Source: Micromonospora terminaliae
GTDB lineage: Bacteria > Actinomycetota > Actinomycetes > Mycobacteriales > Micromonosporaceae
DNA: 64,000 nucleotides
Assembly (NCBI RefSeq): GCF_009671205.1
Contig: NZ_CP045309.1
Coordinates: 5,598,001-5,662,000 of the forward strand
Direction of reading: 5' to 3'
The notes beneath the pieces were generated by a model that did no database searches, was not told the origin of the DNA, and saw only the letters and a program-made list of their open reading frames with translations. Shown here piece after piece: positions 55,160 through 63,776 of the stretch; within the stretch, counting starts at the first letter, position 1; the number at the start of each line of letters is the position of its first letter. The position numbers and the translations under genes are program-made.

Positions 55160-55261
55160 GCTGTTACTCCTCTTGTCGGTGCGTGATCTGTCGTCGGGTG
55201 GCCCGGACGGTGACGGCGCGCGCTCGCCGCGGGCGAACGCGCGCCGTCGGGTCGTCGGAGG

Positions 55262-56011
55262 TCAGGCGCGCTTGTTGAAGGTCGACCGCGCCCAGAGGTA
55301 GCCGACCAGGGCGATGCCGATGCACCAGGCGACGGCGGTGATCGCGTCGCCGGTGTCCGGTGCGCCGTTGAGCAGCCCGCGCAGGGTCTCGATGATCGGC
55401 GTGAAGGGCTGGTACTCGGCGAACTGCCGCAGGCCCGGCCCCATCTTGTCTGCCGGCACGATCGCGCTGCTGAAGAACGGCAGCATGACCAGCGGCACCG
55501 CGGCCAGGCCCGCCGTCTCCGGCGACTTCGCCGCCAGCCCCAGGGCGACCGTGAGCCAGCCGGCCGCGACACCGAGCAGCAGGACGATGCCGACCACGCC
55601 GAGCCAGTCGAGGGAACTCGCCGAGGGGTCGAATCCCAGCAGGAAGGCCACCCCGACGAGCGCCCCGATGGCGATCAGGTTGGTCAGTACGCTGGCGACG
55701 ACGTGACCGGCCAGCACCGCGCCCCGGGAGACGTCCATGGCTTTGAACCGGTTGATGATGCCCTTGGTCATGTCGGAGTTCACCGATGTCGCGGTGGCCC
55801 CGAGCCCGTAGCAGACGGCCAGCAGCATCAGCCCCGGCGTCGCGTAGTCGATGTAGTCGACACCGACGTTGAACGCGTCTCCGAACATGTAGACGAACAT
55901 CAACATGATCACGAGCGGCATCAGGACGGCGTTGAACACCGAGGTCGGGTTCCGGGTGATGTGCTTGAAGTTGCGACGCAACATGATGATCGAGTGGGAC
56001 TTGGCGCTCAT
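55262..56011 (-). CDS. ABC-2 type exporter permease (DrrB-like)
   Basis: Membrane permease of 249 residues with about six helices, ABC-2/DrrB type. It starts MSAKSHSIIMLRRNFKHITR and has VLMPLVIMLMFVYMFGDAFN and the SDMTKGIINRFKAMDVSR loop typical of the family. It is coupled to the ATPase gene (ATGA overlap at 56008-56011). Together they form a likely drug or lipid exporter; substrate unknown. Confidence 0.93.
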   Translation of the reverse strand: MSAKSHSIIMLRRNFKHITRNPTSVFNAVLMPLVIMLMFVYMFGDAFNVGVDYIDYATPGLMLLAVCYGLGATATSVNSDMTKGIINRFKAMDVSRGAVLAGHVVASVLTNLIAIGALVGVAFLLGFDPSASSLDWLGVVGIVLLLGVAAGWLTVALGLAAKSPETAGLAAVPLVMLPFFSSAIVPADKMGPGLRQFAEYQPFTPIIETLRGLLNGAPDTGDAITAVAWCIGIALVGYLWARSTFNKRA

Positions 56012-56940
56012 TTGGCGGTCACCTCCGTGCCGTGGCCCGTCAGGGCGAGGAAGACGTCATCGAGATCCGGGGTGTGGACGGAGAATTCGTCGGCGCTGAT
56101 CGCGTGCTCGTCGAGGCGGTCCAGCAGGGCCCGCAGCGACTTCGTCCCCCCGTCGCCGGGGACCCGCAGCGCCAGCGCCTCGTCGTCCCGCTTGGCGTCG
56201 GTGAGGACCCGCGCGGCCGCGTCGAGCTCGGCGGCGGTGGCGAACCGGAGCCGGACGTGACTGCCGGGGACCTGCCGCTTGAGGTCGTCGGGAGTGCCCT
56301 GGGCGACCAGGCGGCCCTGGTCGAGCACCGCGACCCGGTCGGCGAGCTGATCGGCTTCCTCGAGGTACTGGGTGGTGAGGAAGATGGTGACGCCATCGGC
56401 CACCAACTCGCGGATGATCTCCCACATCGTGCGTCGGCTGCGCGGGTCCAGCCCCGTCGTCGGCTCGTCCAGGAAGATGATCCGCGGCTTGCCGACCAGC
56501 GTCATCGCCAGATCCAGCTTCCGGCGCATACCGCCCGAGTAGGTCGAGGCCGGCTTCTGCGCCGACTCCACCAGGTCGAACCGCTCCAGCAACTCCGCGA
56601 CGACCCGCTCGCCGGAACCGACGCGCTTGAGGTCCGCCATGAGCTGCAGGTTCTCCTGCCCCGTGAGCAGCTCGTCCACCGCCGCGAACTGACCGGTGAC
56701 CCCGATGGCCGCCCGCACCGCCCGGGTCTCGGTCGCGACGTCGTGCCCGGCGACCCGTACCGTCCCGGCGTCGGCCTTCATCAACGTGGTCAGGACGTTC
56801 ACCGTCGTCGTCTTGCCCGCCCCGTTCGGGCCGAGCAGGGAGAAGATCGAGCCGGCGCGAACGTCGAGGTCGATGCCATCGAGCACGACCTTGTCCTTGT
56901 AGGCCTTTCGTAGCCCTGATACCTCAATCGCTGCTGTCAT
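56008..56940 (-). CDS. ABC transporter ATPase (DrrA-like)
   Basis: ATPase of 310 residues, daunorubicin-resistance DrrA type. Walker A is GPNGAGKTT, the signature is TYSGGMRRKLD, Walker B is IIFLDEPTTGLDP and the H-loop region is IFLTTQYLEEADQLAD. A DrrA-type C-terminal extension follows. The frame is open to 57075; the ATG at 56940 (MTAAIEVSGLRKAY) starts the conserved protein. First gene of the exporter operon. Confidence 0.95.
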   Translation of the reverse strand: MTAAIEVSGLRKAYKDKVVLDGIDLDVRAGSIFSLLGPNGAGKTTTVNVLTTLMKADAGTVRVAGHDVATETRAVRAAIGVTGQFAAVDELLTGQENLQLMADLKRVGSGERVVAELLERFDLVESAQKPASTYSGGMRRKLDLAMTLVGKPRIIFLDEPTTGLDPRSRRTMWEIIRELVADGVTIFLTTQYLEEADQLADRVAVLDQGRLVAQGTPDDLKRQVPGSHVRLRFATAAELDAAARVLTDAKRDDEALALRVPGDGGTKSLRALLDRLDEHAISADEFSVHTPDLDDVFLALTGHGTEVTAK

Positions 56941-56966
56941 GCGGCCAACTATCGGGAGCCGGCCTG

Positions 56967-57574
56967 TCACCCCCCTGACACGGCACTGACACGACCACTG
57001 ACATGGCCTGCCACCTGGCCGTTCGGTGTGATCGGGCGGGGGACGAGAAGGTCTTCGTGCTGGCTCCACAGCCACCGGAGGTACTGCTGCACCTCCTCCG
57101 GTGGGGCGGTCCAGCCACTGTCCCGGTAGGCGAGGATGCGCTTGACCTCCCCGGGCACGAGATCGTAGGCCGCCGCTCCCGTTTCCGGAACCGGCGTGTC
57201 AGGGGCAACCGTCACGGGCAGCGGGATGATCGGGAGGCGAACACCCCGTCGAGGCGACGAAGGCCGAGACTCCGTAGGTGATCGAGGGTGATCTCGATGT
57301 AGGTCTCTTCGGCGGGATTCCCGTTCGCGACCAGCAGATGGCGGAGCGACGAGTTCGCCTCCCAGGCACGGATCGCATGGGTGAGACGCCATTCCTCGCC
57401 CTGACCGGTGGCCACGACGAGCGCGTCGACGCGGTCGGCGGCCGACTGCGGCAGCGTCAGGATGACGGTGAGGATCTTCAGCACGTCCAGGAATTGGCCG
57501 GTGGTGACGTCGGCGAGATCCTCTTTTCCGACGATTCGGGGGGTTGCCGCGCTGGATCGAGGCAGGGAGGGCAT
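56967..57574 (-). pseudogene. frameshifted YdcF/DUF218-like gene
   Basis: Two adjacent minus-strand frames together read as one protein. The 5' part, from the ATG at 57574 with GGGAGG upstream, contains VDALVVATGQGEEWRLTHAI, HLLVANGNPAEETYIEITLD and LRSLGLRRLDGV, and runs out of sense near 57240. The other frame then continues RLPIIPLPVTVAPDTPVPE, DLVPGEVKRILAYRDSGWT and VQQYLRWLWSQHEDLL to a stop at 56967. A single-base shift near 57240 would join them. Compared with DUF218 proteins the central part also seems short. Likely inactive. Confidence 0.6.
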
Positions 57575-57697
57575 GCATCCGATCCTCCCAGCCGTGGCGT
57601 AGGCCGGTCCCGCAACCGCCGCTGAGGCGCGCCCCGTCAGGAACGCTGACCGGATGGCCGGGTGCTGCCCGTGACCGGTCGACGCCATGATGAGCGC

Positions 57698-58303
57698 ATG
57701 GGATTCGGTTTCAAGACCACGTGGCTCGCCGTGCGGGAGCGGAGCCCGGAGGAGGTCGCCGACGCGCTGCGGTTGGCCGCCCGCGAGCGGCTCTCCTGGG
57801 ACGAGGGCACCGACCGTGCCTACGTCTCCGGTGTCTACGTCGCCGGTCCCGTGGACGGGTGGACGCTGGCGCACGGCCGGCGGGATCTCGCCACGTTCGA
57901 CTACAGCGCCACCGACCCGCGGTTTCCGGAGTGGTTCGCAGCCCTGAGCGCGCGCCTGGGTGAGGTCCAGTTCTTCGTCAACGAGCGGGGCTGGTTCTCC
58001 CACGGATGGGCGCACGCGGTCGACGGGGTCGTCGTGCGGGCGTTCGCCACCTTCGACGGTGACGTCCCGCTGTTCATCGGTGAGCCCACCCCCGAGGAGC
58101 GCGAGGTCGGCAAGGGCCTCCGGGGCTGGGGGGACAACTGGCGGGACTGGCAGGAGGAGGACTGGGACGCCTGGTACGAGTCGGCGCCCAACGAACAGGA
58201 CGTGCTCAAGCTGGCAGCCCGGTGGAGCGTCCACCCGCTCCTGGTCGACAGCGCGCAGTTCGGCGACCAGGGCATCTACGGCATGCCCGTACGCCCGTCC
58301 TGA
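57698..58303 (+). CDS. hypothetical protein
   Basis: Protein of 201 residues starting MGFGFKTTWLAVRERSPEEV; the frame is open from 57662. It is acidic and Trp-rich (GDNWRDWQEEDWDAWYE) with VYVAGPVDGWTLAHGRRDLA, EVQFFVNERGWFSHGWAHAV and RAFATFDGDVPLFIGEPTPE. The pattern recalls small SUKH/immunity-like or DUF-type actinobacterial orphans, but I cannot name the family. No export signal. Confidence 0.75.
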   Translation: MGFGFKTTWLAVRERSPEEVADALRLAARERLSWDEGTDRAYVSGVYVAGPVDGWTLAHGRRDLATFDYSATDPRFPEWFAALSARLGEVQFFVNERGWFSHGWAHAVDGVVVRAFATFDGDVPLFIGEPTPEEREVGKGLRGWGDNWRDWQEEDWDAWYESAPNEQDVLKLAARWSVHPLLVDSAQFGDQGIYGMPVRPS

Positions 58304-58312
58304 CCGTCGGCC

Positions 58313-58798
58313 TCACGTCAGGTCGAGGACGTGGCGGAGGGAGGGTTGGCCGTTGAGCAGCGCCTCCTCGACCGGCACGAACCCCGTCCGCCGGAGCACC
58401 GCCAGCGAGGCCGGGTTCGCCAGCGCCGCCGAGGCGACCAACTGCCGCAGCCCGTACTCCTCGCGGGCCAGCGTGGCGACGCGCCGCACACCCTCCCGGG
58501 CCAGGCCGCGCCCGGCGGCCCGCTCGGCCACCCGGTAGCCGAGCTCGGCGCTGCCCTCGGCGACGTCCACCAGGTTGAACCGGCCCAGCACGGCGCCGTC
58601 CTCGGGCTCGACCAGGACGTGGAAGTGGCACAGCCCGGTGCCCTGTTCCGCCAGCAGGCCGAGGAGCCGGTCGCTGAACTCGCGGAAGTAGTCGTCGCCG
58701 CGGTCCGGCACGAACCGGGCGAAGTACGCCCGGTTCACCTGCTCGAAGCGGAGCAGCGCCGGAGCGTGCCGGAGGGCGAGCCGTTCGAGTTCGGGCAT
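58313..58798 (-). CDS. GNAT family N-acetyltransferase
   Basis: Acetyltransferase of 161 residues, RimJ/RimL-like. Motifs: FHVLVEPEDGAVLGRFNLVD, AELGYRVAERAAGRGLAREG with the acetyl-CoA pyrophosphate loop, LRQLVASAALANPASLAVLR and RTGFVPVEEALLNG. Substrate unknown. The ATG overlaps the aldo/keto reductase stop by one base (TGATG), so translation is coupled. Confidence 0.92.
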   Translation of the reverse strand: MPELERLALRHAPALLRFEQVNRAYFARFVPDRGDDYFREFSDRLLGLLAEQGTGLCHFHVLVEPEDGAVLGRFNLVDVAEGSAELGYRVAERAAGRGLAREGVRRVATLAREEYGLRQLVASAALANPASLAVLRRTGFVPVEEALLNGQPSLRHVLDLT

Positions 58799-59796
58799 CA
58801 GGCGACGCTAGCAACCCGCAGGTCGGCCAGCAGTTCCTCCACGGCGGCGAACTCGTCCGGCCGCAGCGGGCCCTGGGCGAGCGCACCCGCGTTCTGCTCG
58901 ACCTGGGCGACCGTGCGGAAGCCGGGGATCGGGACGGTGGTCCCGCTGCGTGCCCAGAGCCAGGCCAGCGCGCCCTGCGTCGGCGTACGGCCGCCGGTGG
59001 CGAACACCTCCCGCAGGGCCTCCACCCGGGCCAGCCACTCGGGCGCCCCGGCGCCGTCGCGGAAATACGTCATCCAGTCGTAGCTCTGCGACCGCACGTC
59101 GTCCCGGGCGACCGTGCGGCCGTCGGCGTACTTGCCGCTGAGCAGTCCCATGGCGAGCGGCCCCCGGTTGATGCTGGCCAGCCCGGCCCGCTCGCACAGC
59201 TCGATCATCGCCGGCCGGTCGGCCAGCACCGACATGTCGTGCTGGACGGCCGTGCAGTGCGGGCCGGCGGCGGCGAAGGCGGCGGCGCGTTCCGGGTCGT
59301 CGGTGCTCCAGCCGTACGCCCGGATCTTGCCGTCGGTGACCAGGTCCTCCAGCGGGGCGACGAGGTCCAGGGCCTCCGCGACCGGCAGGTCGCCGAGGTG
59401 GAGCTGGTAGAGGTCGACGTGGTCGGTGCCCAGCCGCCGCAGCGAGCCGTCCAGGCATTCGCGCAGGTACGCGACGCTGCTGTCCGTGCCGAGCGCCTCC
59501 CGGGTGCGCTCGTCGAAGGTGAACCCCCACTTCGTGGCGATCACGACCCGGTCCCGGTCGGTGCCGAGCGCCCGGCCGAGCACCACCTCGCTGTGCCCGG
59601 CGCCGTAGCTGCTCGCCGTGTCGAAGAAGGTGACGCCGAGGTCGAGGGCCCGGCGGACGGCCCGGGTCGACTCGGCGTCGTCGACCCGGCCCCAGCCGTA
59701 CTGGTTCTCGCCGCCGGCGTACGGGCCGCCGATCGCCCAGCAGCCCATGCCCAGCGCGCTGACCTCGATGCCGCTCCGCCCCAACGTGCGCTTCAT
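58798..59796 (-). CDS. aldo/keto reductase
   Basis: NADPH-dependent oxidoreductase of 332 residues, AKR superfamily. The catalytic tetrad regions are visible: GVTFFDTASSYGAGHSE (Asp and Tyr), VVIATKWGF (Lys) and HVDLYQLHLGD (His). GSGTTV-like cofactor binding is seen in WARSGTTVPIPGFRTVAQV. The ATG at 59796 follows GGGAGCGGATC; the frame is open to 59835. Upstream of the coupled GNAT gene. Confidence 0.95.
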   Translation of the reverse strand: MKRTLGRSGIEVSALGMGCWAIGGPYAGGENQYGWGRVDDAESTRAVRRALDLGVTFFDTASSYGAGHSEVVLGRALGTDRDRVVIATKWGFTFDERTREALGTDSSVAYLRECLDGSLRRLGTDHVDLYQLHLGDLPVAEALDLVAPLEDLVTDGKIRAYGWSTDDPERAAAFAAAGPHCTAVQHDMSVLADRPAMIELCERAGLASINRGPLAMGLLSGKYADGRTVARDDVRSQSYDWMTYFRDGAGAPEWLARVEALREVFATGGRTPTQGALAWLWARSGTTVPIPGFRTVAQVEQNAGALAQGPLRPDEFAAVEELLADLRVASVA

Positions 59797-59860
59797 GATC
59801 CGCTCCCGTCCCGTCGTGGATCCGCCGGTTGCCACTCTGCGGCTTCGAGCGGACTGGAAG

Positions 59861-60247
59861 TCAAGACCCCGGGTACCAGCGCAGCTCGACGGTGTTGCCG
59901 TCCGGGTCGCGGACGTAGATCGACGTGGCCGTCCCGCGCGCCCCGAAGCGCGGCACCGGCCCGGTCAGCACCGTGAACACACCGGATTCGACCACGGCAG
60001 CCCAGTCGAGCGGCTCGACCACCAGGCAGAAGTGGTCCACGTTCGACCCCTCCGGCTCGCCGCAGACCAGGTCGATGATGGTGTCGGCGCTGACGCGTAC
60101 CGAGGGGAAGGGCACCTCGCCGGCGCGCCAGCGGTCGACGCGTACCGGTGCCAGGCCGAGGGTGTCGCAGTAGAACGCCAGGGACCGTTCGACGTCGGTG
60201 ACGGCGAGGACCAGGTGGTCGAAGCCGGTCACCCGCACGGCGCTCAC
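59861..60247 (-). CDS. VOC-family (glyoxalase-fold) protein
   Basis: Protein of 128 residues with the vicinal-oxygen-chelate pattern: VTGFDHLVLAVTDVERSLAF, YCDTLGLAPVRVDRW, NVDHFCLVVEPLDWAAVV and IYVRDPDGNTVELRWYPGS. Metal ligands His, His and Glu are in place. The GTG at 60247 overlaps the stop of the DUF1801 gene (GTGA). Possible dioxygenase, glyoxalase or resistance protein; substrate unknown. Confidence 0.92.
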   Translation of the reverse strand: MSAVRVTGFDHLVLAVTDVERSLAFYCDTLGLAPVRVDRWRAGEVPFPSVRVSADTIIDLVCGEPEGSNVDHFCLVVEPLDWAAVVESGVFTVLTGPVPRFGARGTATSIYVRDPDGNTVELRWYPGS

Positions 60248-60600
60248 CGGGTCTCCAGCGCGTACGCGTCGCGCAGCCAGCCGGTGAACAGTTCCGGGTC
60301 GATCTCGTCCACGGCGCGCAGCTTCACCGAGGCCATGCGACGGGCGCCCGGGACGAGCAGGCCGGAGTCGTCGGCAACGTCCTGCCCCCGCCACAGGCCG
60401 AAGGTGACGTACGCCGGGTACGCCTTGACCAGGCAGACCGGGGTCTGTCCGGGCCGGTCGCCCAGCCCCCACACCGGGTGGCCGTGCCACATCGCGCCGG
60501 TGGCCTCGGGCAGTGCGGCCTCGATGACGGAACGCAGCTTCTCGGCGGTCTCGCGCAGCGGAGCGTCGAGGCCGGTCAGATAGGTGGTGACGGGATTCAT
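60244..60600 (-). CDS. DUF1801 family protein
   Basis: Protein of 118 residues of the YdhG/DUF1801 type: TYLTGLDAPLRETAEKLRSV, ALPEATGAMWHGHPVWGL, AYPAYVTFGLWRGQDVADD and MASVKLRAVDEIDPELF. AGGAGG lies before the ATG. Together with the VOC gene it forms a two-gene unit divergent from the LysR regulator, with a strong inverted repeat between. Function unknown. Confidence 0.9.
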   Translation of the reverse strand: MNPVTTYLTGLDAPLRETAEKLRSVIEAALPEATGAMWHGHPVWGLGDRPGQTPVCLVKAYPAYVTFGLWRGQDVADDSGLLVPGARRMASVKLRAVDEIDPELFTGWLRDAYALETR

Positions 60601-60679
60601 GTGGTCCTCCTGAGTGCGGTGGGAACACCGTCAACACTCGTCCGCGGCGCCGTCCGGACCAAGACGCGATCGGGCTACG

Positions 60680-60702
60680 ATCGTTGACCAGGATTCAACG
60701 AT
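60680..60702. promoter_or_regulatory. 8-base perfect inverted repeat, LysR operator candidate
   Basis: ATCGTTGA (60680-60687) and TCAACGAT (60695-60702) are perfect inverted arms with a 7-base spacer. It lies in the divergent gap, 9 bases before the LysR start and 80 bases before the DUF1801 start. The symmetry and position fit a LysR-family binding site. Confidence 0.6.
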
Positions 60703-60711
60703 GGGGGGTCG

Positions 60712-61608
60712 GTGGTGCTGGAGCGGTACGAGGTCGAGACGTTCCTGACCCTCGCCGAGGAGCTCCACTTCGGGCGGACCGCCGAGCGGCTGCGGGTGAC
60801 CACCGGCCGGATCAGCCACGTGGTGCGGAAGCTGGAACGCCGGATCGGTGCGCCGCTCTTCGAGCGGACCAGCCGGGTGGTCCGCCTCACCCCGATCGGC
60901 GCCCGCCTCGCCGACGACCTGCGTCCCCTGGTCGCCGGCATCGAGGACGCCGTCCAGCGCGCCGTCGACGCCGGGCGCGGGCTCGCCGGCGAGCTGCGGG
61001 TGGCGTACGTGGGTGAGTCGACCGCACCGGTGCTGCTGCGGGCCGTCACCCTGTTCGGCGAGCGCCACCCGGACTGCGTGGTGCACGTCCACGAGGCCCC
61101 GCTCGCCACCACCCGGTCGAGCCTGCGGGACGGCTCGATCGACGTGCTGATCGCCTCGTACCCCTTCGACGGCATGGCGAACGGCCCGGCGCTGCTGCAC
61201 GAGGCCCGGGTGCTCGCGGTGGCCGCGAACCATCCGCTGGCCGGCGCGGAGTCGGTGTCGCTGGAGGTGCTGGGCGACCATCCCGTGGTGCAGTACCCGG
61301 CGGTGACCTCGGCCGCGTTCAAGCGGGACCGCACCCCGGACCGCACCCCGGCGGGGCGGCCGGTGCCGCGGGGCCCGGTCGGCGGCAGCTTCTCCGAGAT
61401 GCTGGCCCTGGTCGCCATGGGACGCGGGGTGCTGCCGGTGGGCGAGCAGACCCGGCACTACCACGCCCGCCCCGACCTGGCGTACGTGCCGATCCACGAC
61501 GCGCCGCCGATCCGGCGCGGCCCGGTGTGGCTGGCCAGCAACACCACCACCCGGGTACGCGAGTTCGTCCGCGCCGCGGTCGACGCCAACCCCGCCCCGG
61601 CGGACTGA
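60712..61608 (+). CDS. LysR-family transcriptional regulator
   Basis: Regulator of 298 residues. The N-terminal LysR winged helix is clear (VETFLTLAEELHFGRTAERL, RISHVVRKLERRIGAPLFER, RLTPIGARL) and a periplasmic-binding-like effector domain follows (LRVAYVGESTAPVLLRAVTL to the LVAMGRGVLPVGE block). GTG at 60712 is the start; the next codon is also GTG. It probably controls the divergent DUF1801-VOC unit and itself through the inverted repeat just upstream. Inducer unknown. Confidence 0.93.
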   Translation: MVLERYEVETFLTLAEELHFGRTAERLRVTTGRISHVVRKLERRIGAPLFERTSRVVRLTPIGARLADDLRPLVAGIEDAVQRAVDAGRGLAGELRVAYVGESTAPVLLRAVTLFGERHPDCVVHVHEAPLATTRSSLRDGSIDVLIASYPFDGMANGPALLHEARVLAVAANHPLAGAESVSLEVLGDHPVVQYPAVTSAAFKRDRTPDRTPAGRPVPRGPVGGSFSEMLALVAMGRGVLPVGEQTRHYHARPDLAYVPIHDAPPIRRGPVWLASNTTTRVREFVRAAVDANPAPAD

Positions 61609-61639
61609 GGCTGTCGGACCCGGCTGGCAGCATGACGGC

Positions 61640-62233
61640 GTGCGGGACGAGATCCGGGCGCTGGTCGAGGCGTTGACGCCGGGCGACGAGCTGGAGGCGC
61701 GGCACCGCGCCACGACGCTGGCCTGGCTGGCCACGACCGAGGACATCTTCCGCCGGGCGAAGCCGCGCACGCCCTCGCCGCACCTGGTGGCCTATTTCCT
61801 GCTCCGCGACGAGACGGACGGGGCCGTGCTGCTGGTCGACCACCGCAAGGCCGGGATGTGGCTGCCCAGCGGCGGTCACGTCGAGCCGGGCGAGCACCCC
61901 GCGCAGACCGTACGCCGGGAGATGGTCGAGGAGTTGGGCGTGCCGGCCGTCTTCGCGCCGGCCCTCGGCGAGCGCCCGGCCTTCCTCACGGTGACCGGGA
62001 CGGTCGGCCCGCCGGAGGAGCGGCACACCGACGTCAGCCTCTGGTTCGTGCTGTCCGGCAGCCGCGACCAGCAGCTGATCCCCGACCCGGCCGAGTTCCG
62101 GGCCGTCCGCTGGTGGACGCCGCGCGAGGTGGCCGAGGCCGCGCCGGGCAGCGTCGAGCCGCACCTCGGCAGGATGCTGGCGAAACTCAGCCGAGGCGCG
62201 CGGTCAGCGGGCGCGGGTCCCGGCGTGGCGTGA
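61640..62233 (+). CDS. NUDIX hydrolase
   Basis: Pyrophosphatase-fold protein of 197 residues with a complete Nudix box, GGHVEPGEHPAQTVRREMVE followed by ELGV, matching Gx5Ex7REUxEExGU. The flanks VLLVDHRKAGMWLPSG and RAVRWWTPREVAEAAPGSVE are typical. It hydrolyses a nucleoside diphosphate derivative; substrate unknown. The start is the GTG at 61640, 31 bases after the LysR stop. Its end overlaps the convergent membrane gene by 47 bases. Confidence 0.93.
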   Translation: MRDEIRALVEALTPGDELEARHRATTLAWLATTEDIFRRAKPRTPSPHLVAYFLLRDETDGAVLLVDHRKAGMWLPSGGHVEPGEHPAQTVRREMVEELGVPAVFAPALGERPAFLTVTGTVGPPEERHTDVSLWFVLSGSRDQQLIPDPAEFRAVRWWTPREVAEAAPGSVEPHLGRMLAKLSRGARSAGAGPGVA

Positions 62234-63260
62234 GTGCCGTGAGCAGCAGGGCGAGCGCGCTGGCCAGGCCGATCAGGAAGAACAGCGAGAGGGTCGGCTG
62301 ACCCAGCCACTCCCAGAGCGGGTGCCAGCTCGGGTGCGGCTCGTCGAGGTGGTGCCGGGCCAGCGACGACGTGGCGAGCAGCACCGGCACCCACCAGAAG
62401 AACAGGGTGACCCCCAGCAGCAGGGGCGCCCGCCGCCTGCCCTCGGTGCGTCGGCTCGCCCAGCCGAAGACCAGCCAGGCCAGCGCGCCACCGAGCAGCC
62501 CGGCCAGCACGGCGGCGGGCAGCACGGCCGGCGGTGCGGCCCGCTGCAACGCCACCCCGAGGTACGAGCCGAAGGACCGGGGATCGTCGAAGGTGGCCGT
62601 CAGCACGGTGTCGCCCCGGCGGGCCACCAGGACGGTCTCGACCGGCTGGCTCGCCGGGTCGCAGCGCGGGTCGGCGCAGGTCTGGAGCACCTCGGAGGTC
62701 GGCTCGTACACCTGCCAGCCGGCGGCCCGGAGACGCTGCTGCGCGGTCGCCAGCGTCTCCGCCTCGGACGTCGGCATCGGGCCGGTCGCCGAGCCGCCGG
62801 CCGACCCCTCCTGGTATTCGCCGCCGTCGCCGAGCAGCAGGCCGCGCAGGGACGCCCGGGAAACCGGCTGGCCGTAGAAGACGAACAGCGCGCGGGCGGT
62901 CGACACGTCCTCGCCAAGGCGGTGCCCGGGGAACGCCTCGGCGAAGACCGCGACGAACTCGGCCCGGTCCGGCTGCGGCCGGGAGGTCTCCCAGGCGACC
63001 CGGCTGGCCAGCGCGGCGGTGAACAGCCCGCAGATCAGCGCGGTGAGGACGGCCCACACGCCGACCGTGCTGCTGGCCGGCCGGCCGAGGCGGCAGCGCA
63101 GGCCGGCCCGGACCAGGTCGGCCGCCTCGCGCAGGGTGGGGCGGGTCCGCCCGGCGGGAGCACCGTCGAGCAGCAGGCCGAGGATCTCCTCACCGCGCTC
63201 CCGCCGGTACGCGCGGGGGTAGGCGAGCAGCAGGCGCCGGTAGCGGCGGGCGAGCGACAT
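62187..63260 (-). CDS. polytopic membrane protein partnered with PadR regulator
   Basis: Membrane protein of 357 residues. The N-terminus MSLARRYRRLLLAYPRAYRR and the EEILGLLLDGA segment match the permease-prefix-like region of proteins found beside PadR regulators. One helix lies at about 67-90, an extracellular domain follows with an apparent Cys pair (CADPRCDP), and four helices close the protein (PAVLPAAVLAGLLGGALAWL, APLLLGVTLFFWWVPVLLAT, LSLFFLIGLASALALLLTAL). Function unknown. It is 54 bases downstream of the PadR gene and probably its target. Confidence 0.8.
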   Translation of the reverse strand: MSLARRYRRLLLAYPRAYRRERGEEILGLLLDGAPAGRTRPTLREAADLVRAGLRCRLGRPASSTVGVWAVLTALICGLFTAALASRVAWETSRPQPDRAEFVAVFAEAFPGHRLGEDVSTARALFVFYGQPVSRASLRGLLLGDGGEYQEGSAGGSATGPMPTSEAETLATAQQRLRAAGWQVYEPTSEVLQTCADPRCDPASQPVETVLVARRGDTVLTATFDDPRSFGSYLGVALQRAAPPAVLPAAVLAGLLGGALAWLVFGWASRRTEGRRRAPLLLGVTLFFWWVPVLLATSSLARHHLDEPHPSWHPLWEWLGQPTLSLFFLIGLASALALLLTALTPRRDPRPLTARLG

Positions 63261-63314
63261 GGTCTCCCCTGCGGTCGGAAGGCGTGCGGTCGGAAGGCGT
63301 GGGCGGGACGCGGG

Positions 63315-63635
63315 TCAGGCGGTGCGGGGGCGCAGGGCGCGCAGCCGGGCCTCGGCGGCGGTGGTGAGTTGACGCAGCCGGGCGGTCTCGGCCCGGAGGG
63401 CGTCGAGGCCGACCGAGGTGAGCCGGTAGTAGCGGCGCAGCCGGCCGTCGACCACCTCCTCGTGGTCGGGCTCGACCAGGCCCTGCGCGGTGAGCCGGTC
63501 CAGCGCCGTGTAGAGGGTGCCGGGCAGCAGGGTGACGCGCTCGGCGGAGAGCGTGGTGACCTCCTGGATGATCCCGTAGCCGTGCCGGGGGCTGCCGGCG
63601 AGCGCCGTGAGGATCAGGAACGTGGGCTCCCGCAT
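63315..63635 (-). CDS. PadR-family transcriptional regulator
   Basis: Short PadR regulator of 106 residues (MREPTFLILTALAGSPRHGY, then GIIQEVTTLS, LLPGTLYTALDRLTAQGLVE and GRLRRYYRLT). These repressors typically control the adjacent membrane gene. The ATG at 63635 begins the conserved domain; the frame extends to 63887 without support. Confidence 0.93.
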   Translation of the reverse strand: MREPTFLILTALAGSPRHGYGIIQEVTTLSAERVTLLPGTLYTALDRLTAQGLVEPDHEEVVDGRLRRYYRLTSVGLDALRAETARLRQLTTAAEARLRALRPRTA

Positions 63636-63650
63636 CTGCGTCACACCGGG

Positions 63651-63680
63651 AACATATATAAGTGATCGATACATCGTCAA
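63651..63680 (-). promoter_or_regulatory. AT-rich promoter of the PadR gene
   Basis: On the minus strand, TTGACG (63680-63675) and TATGTT (63656-63651) are spaced by 18 bases. The spacer TATATAAGTGATCGATAC is unusually AT-rich for this genome and may include the PadR operator. Confidence 0.5.
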
Positions 63681-63776
63681 CGCCTTGACCCTGCCCCTGC
63701 GGCAAGGCCCAGCGTGGTCCGTGCCGGTCGCCGCGACCGGCACGAGGAACGCGACCGGCGCGAGGAGGATGGGTCC

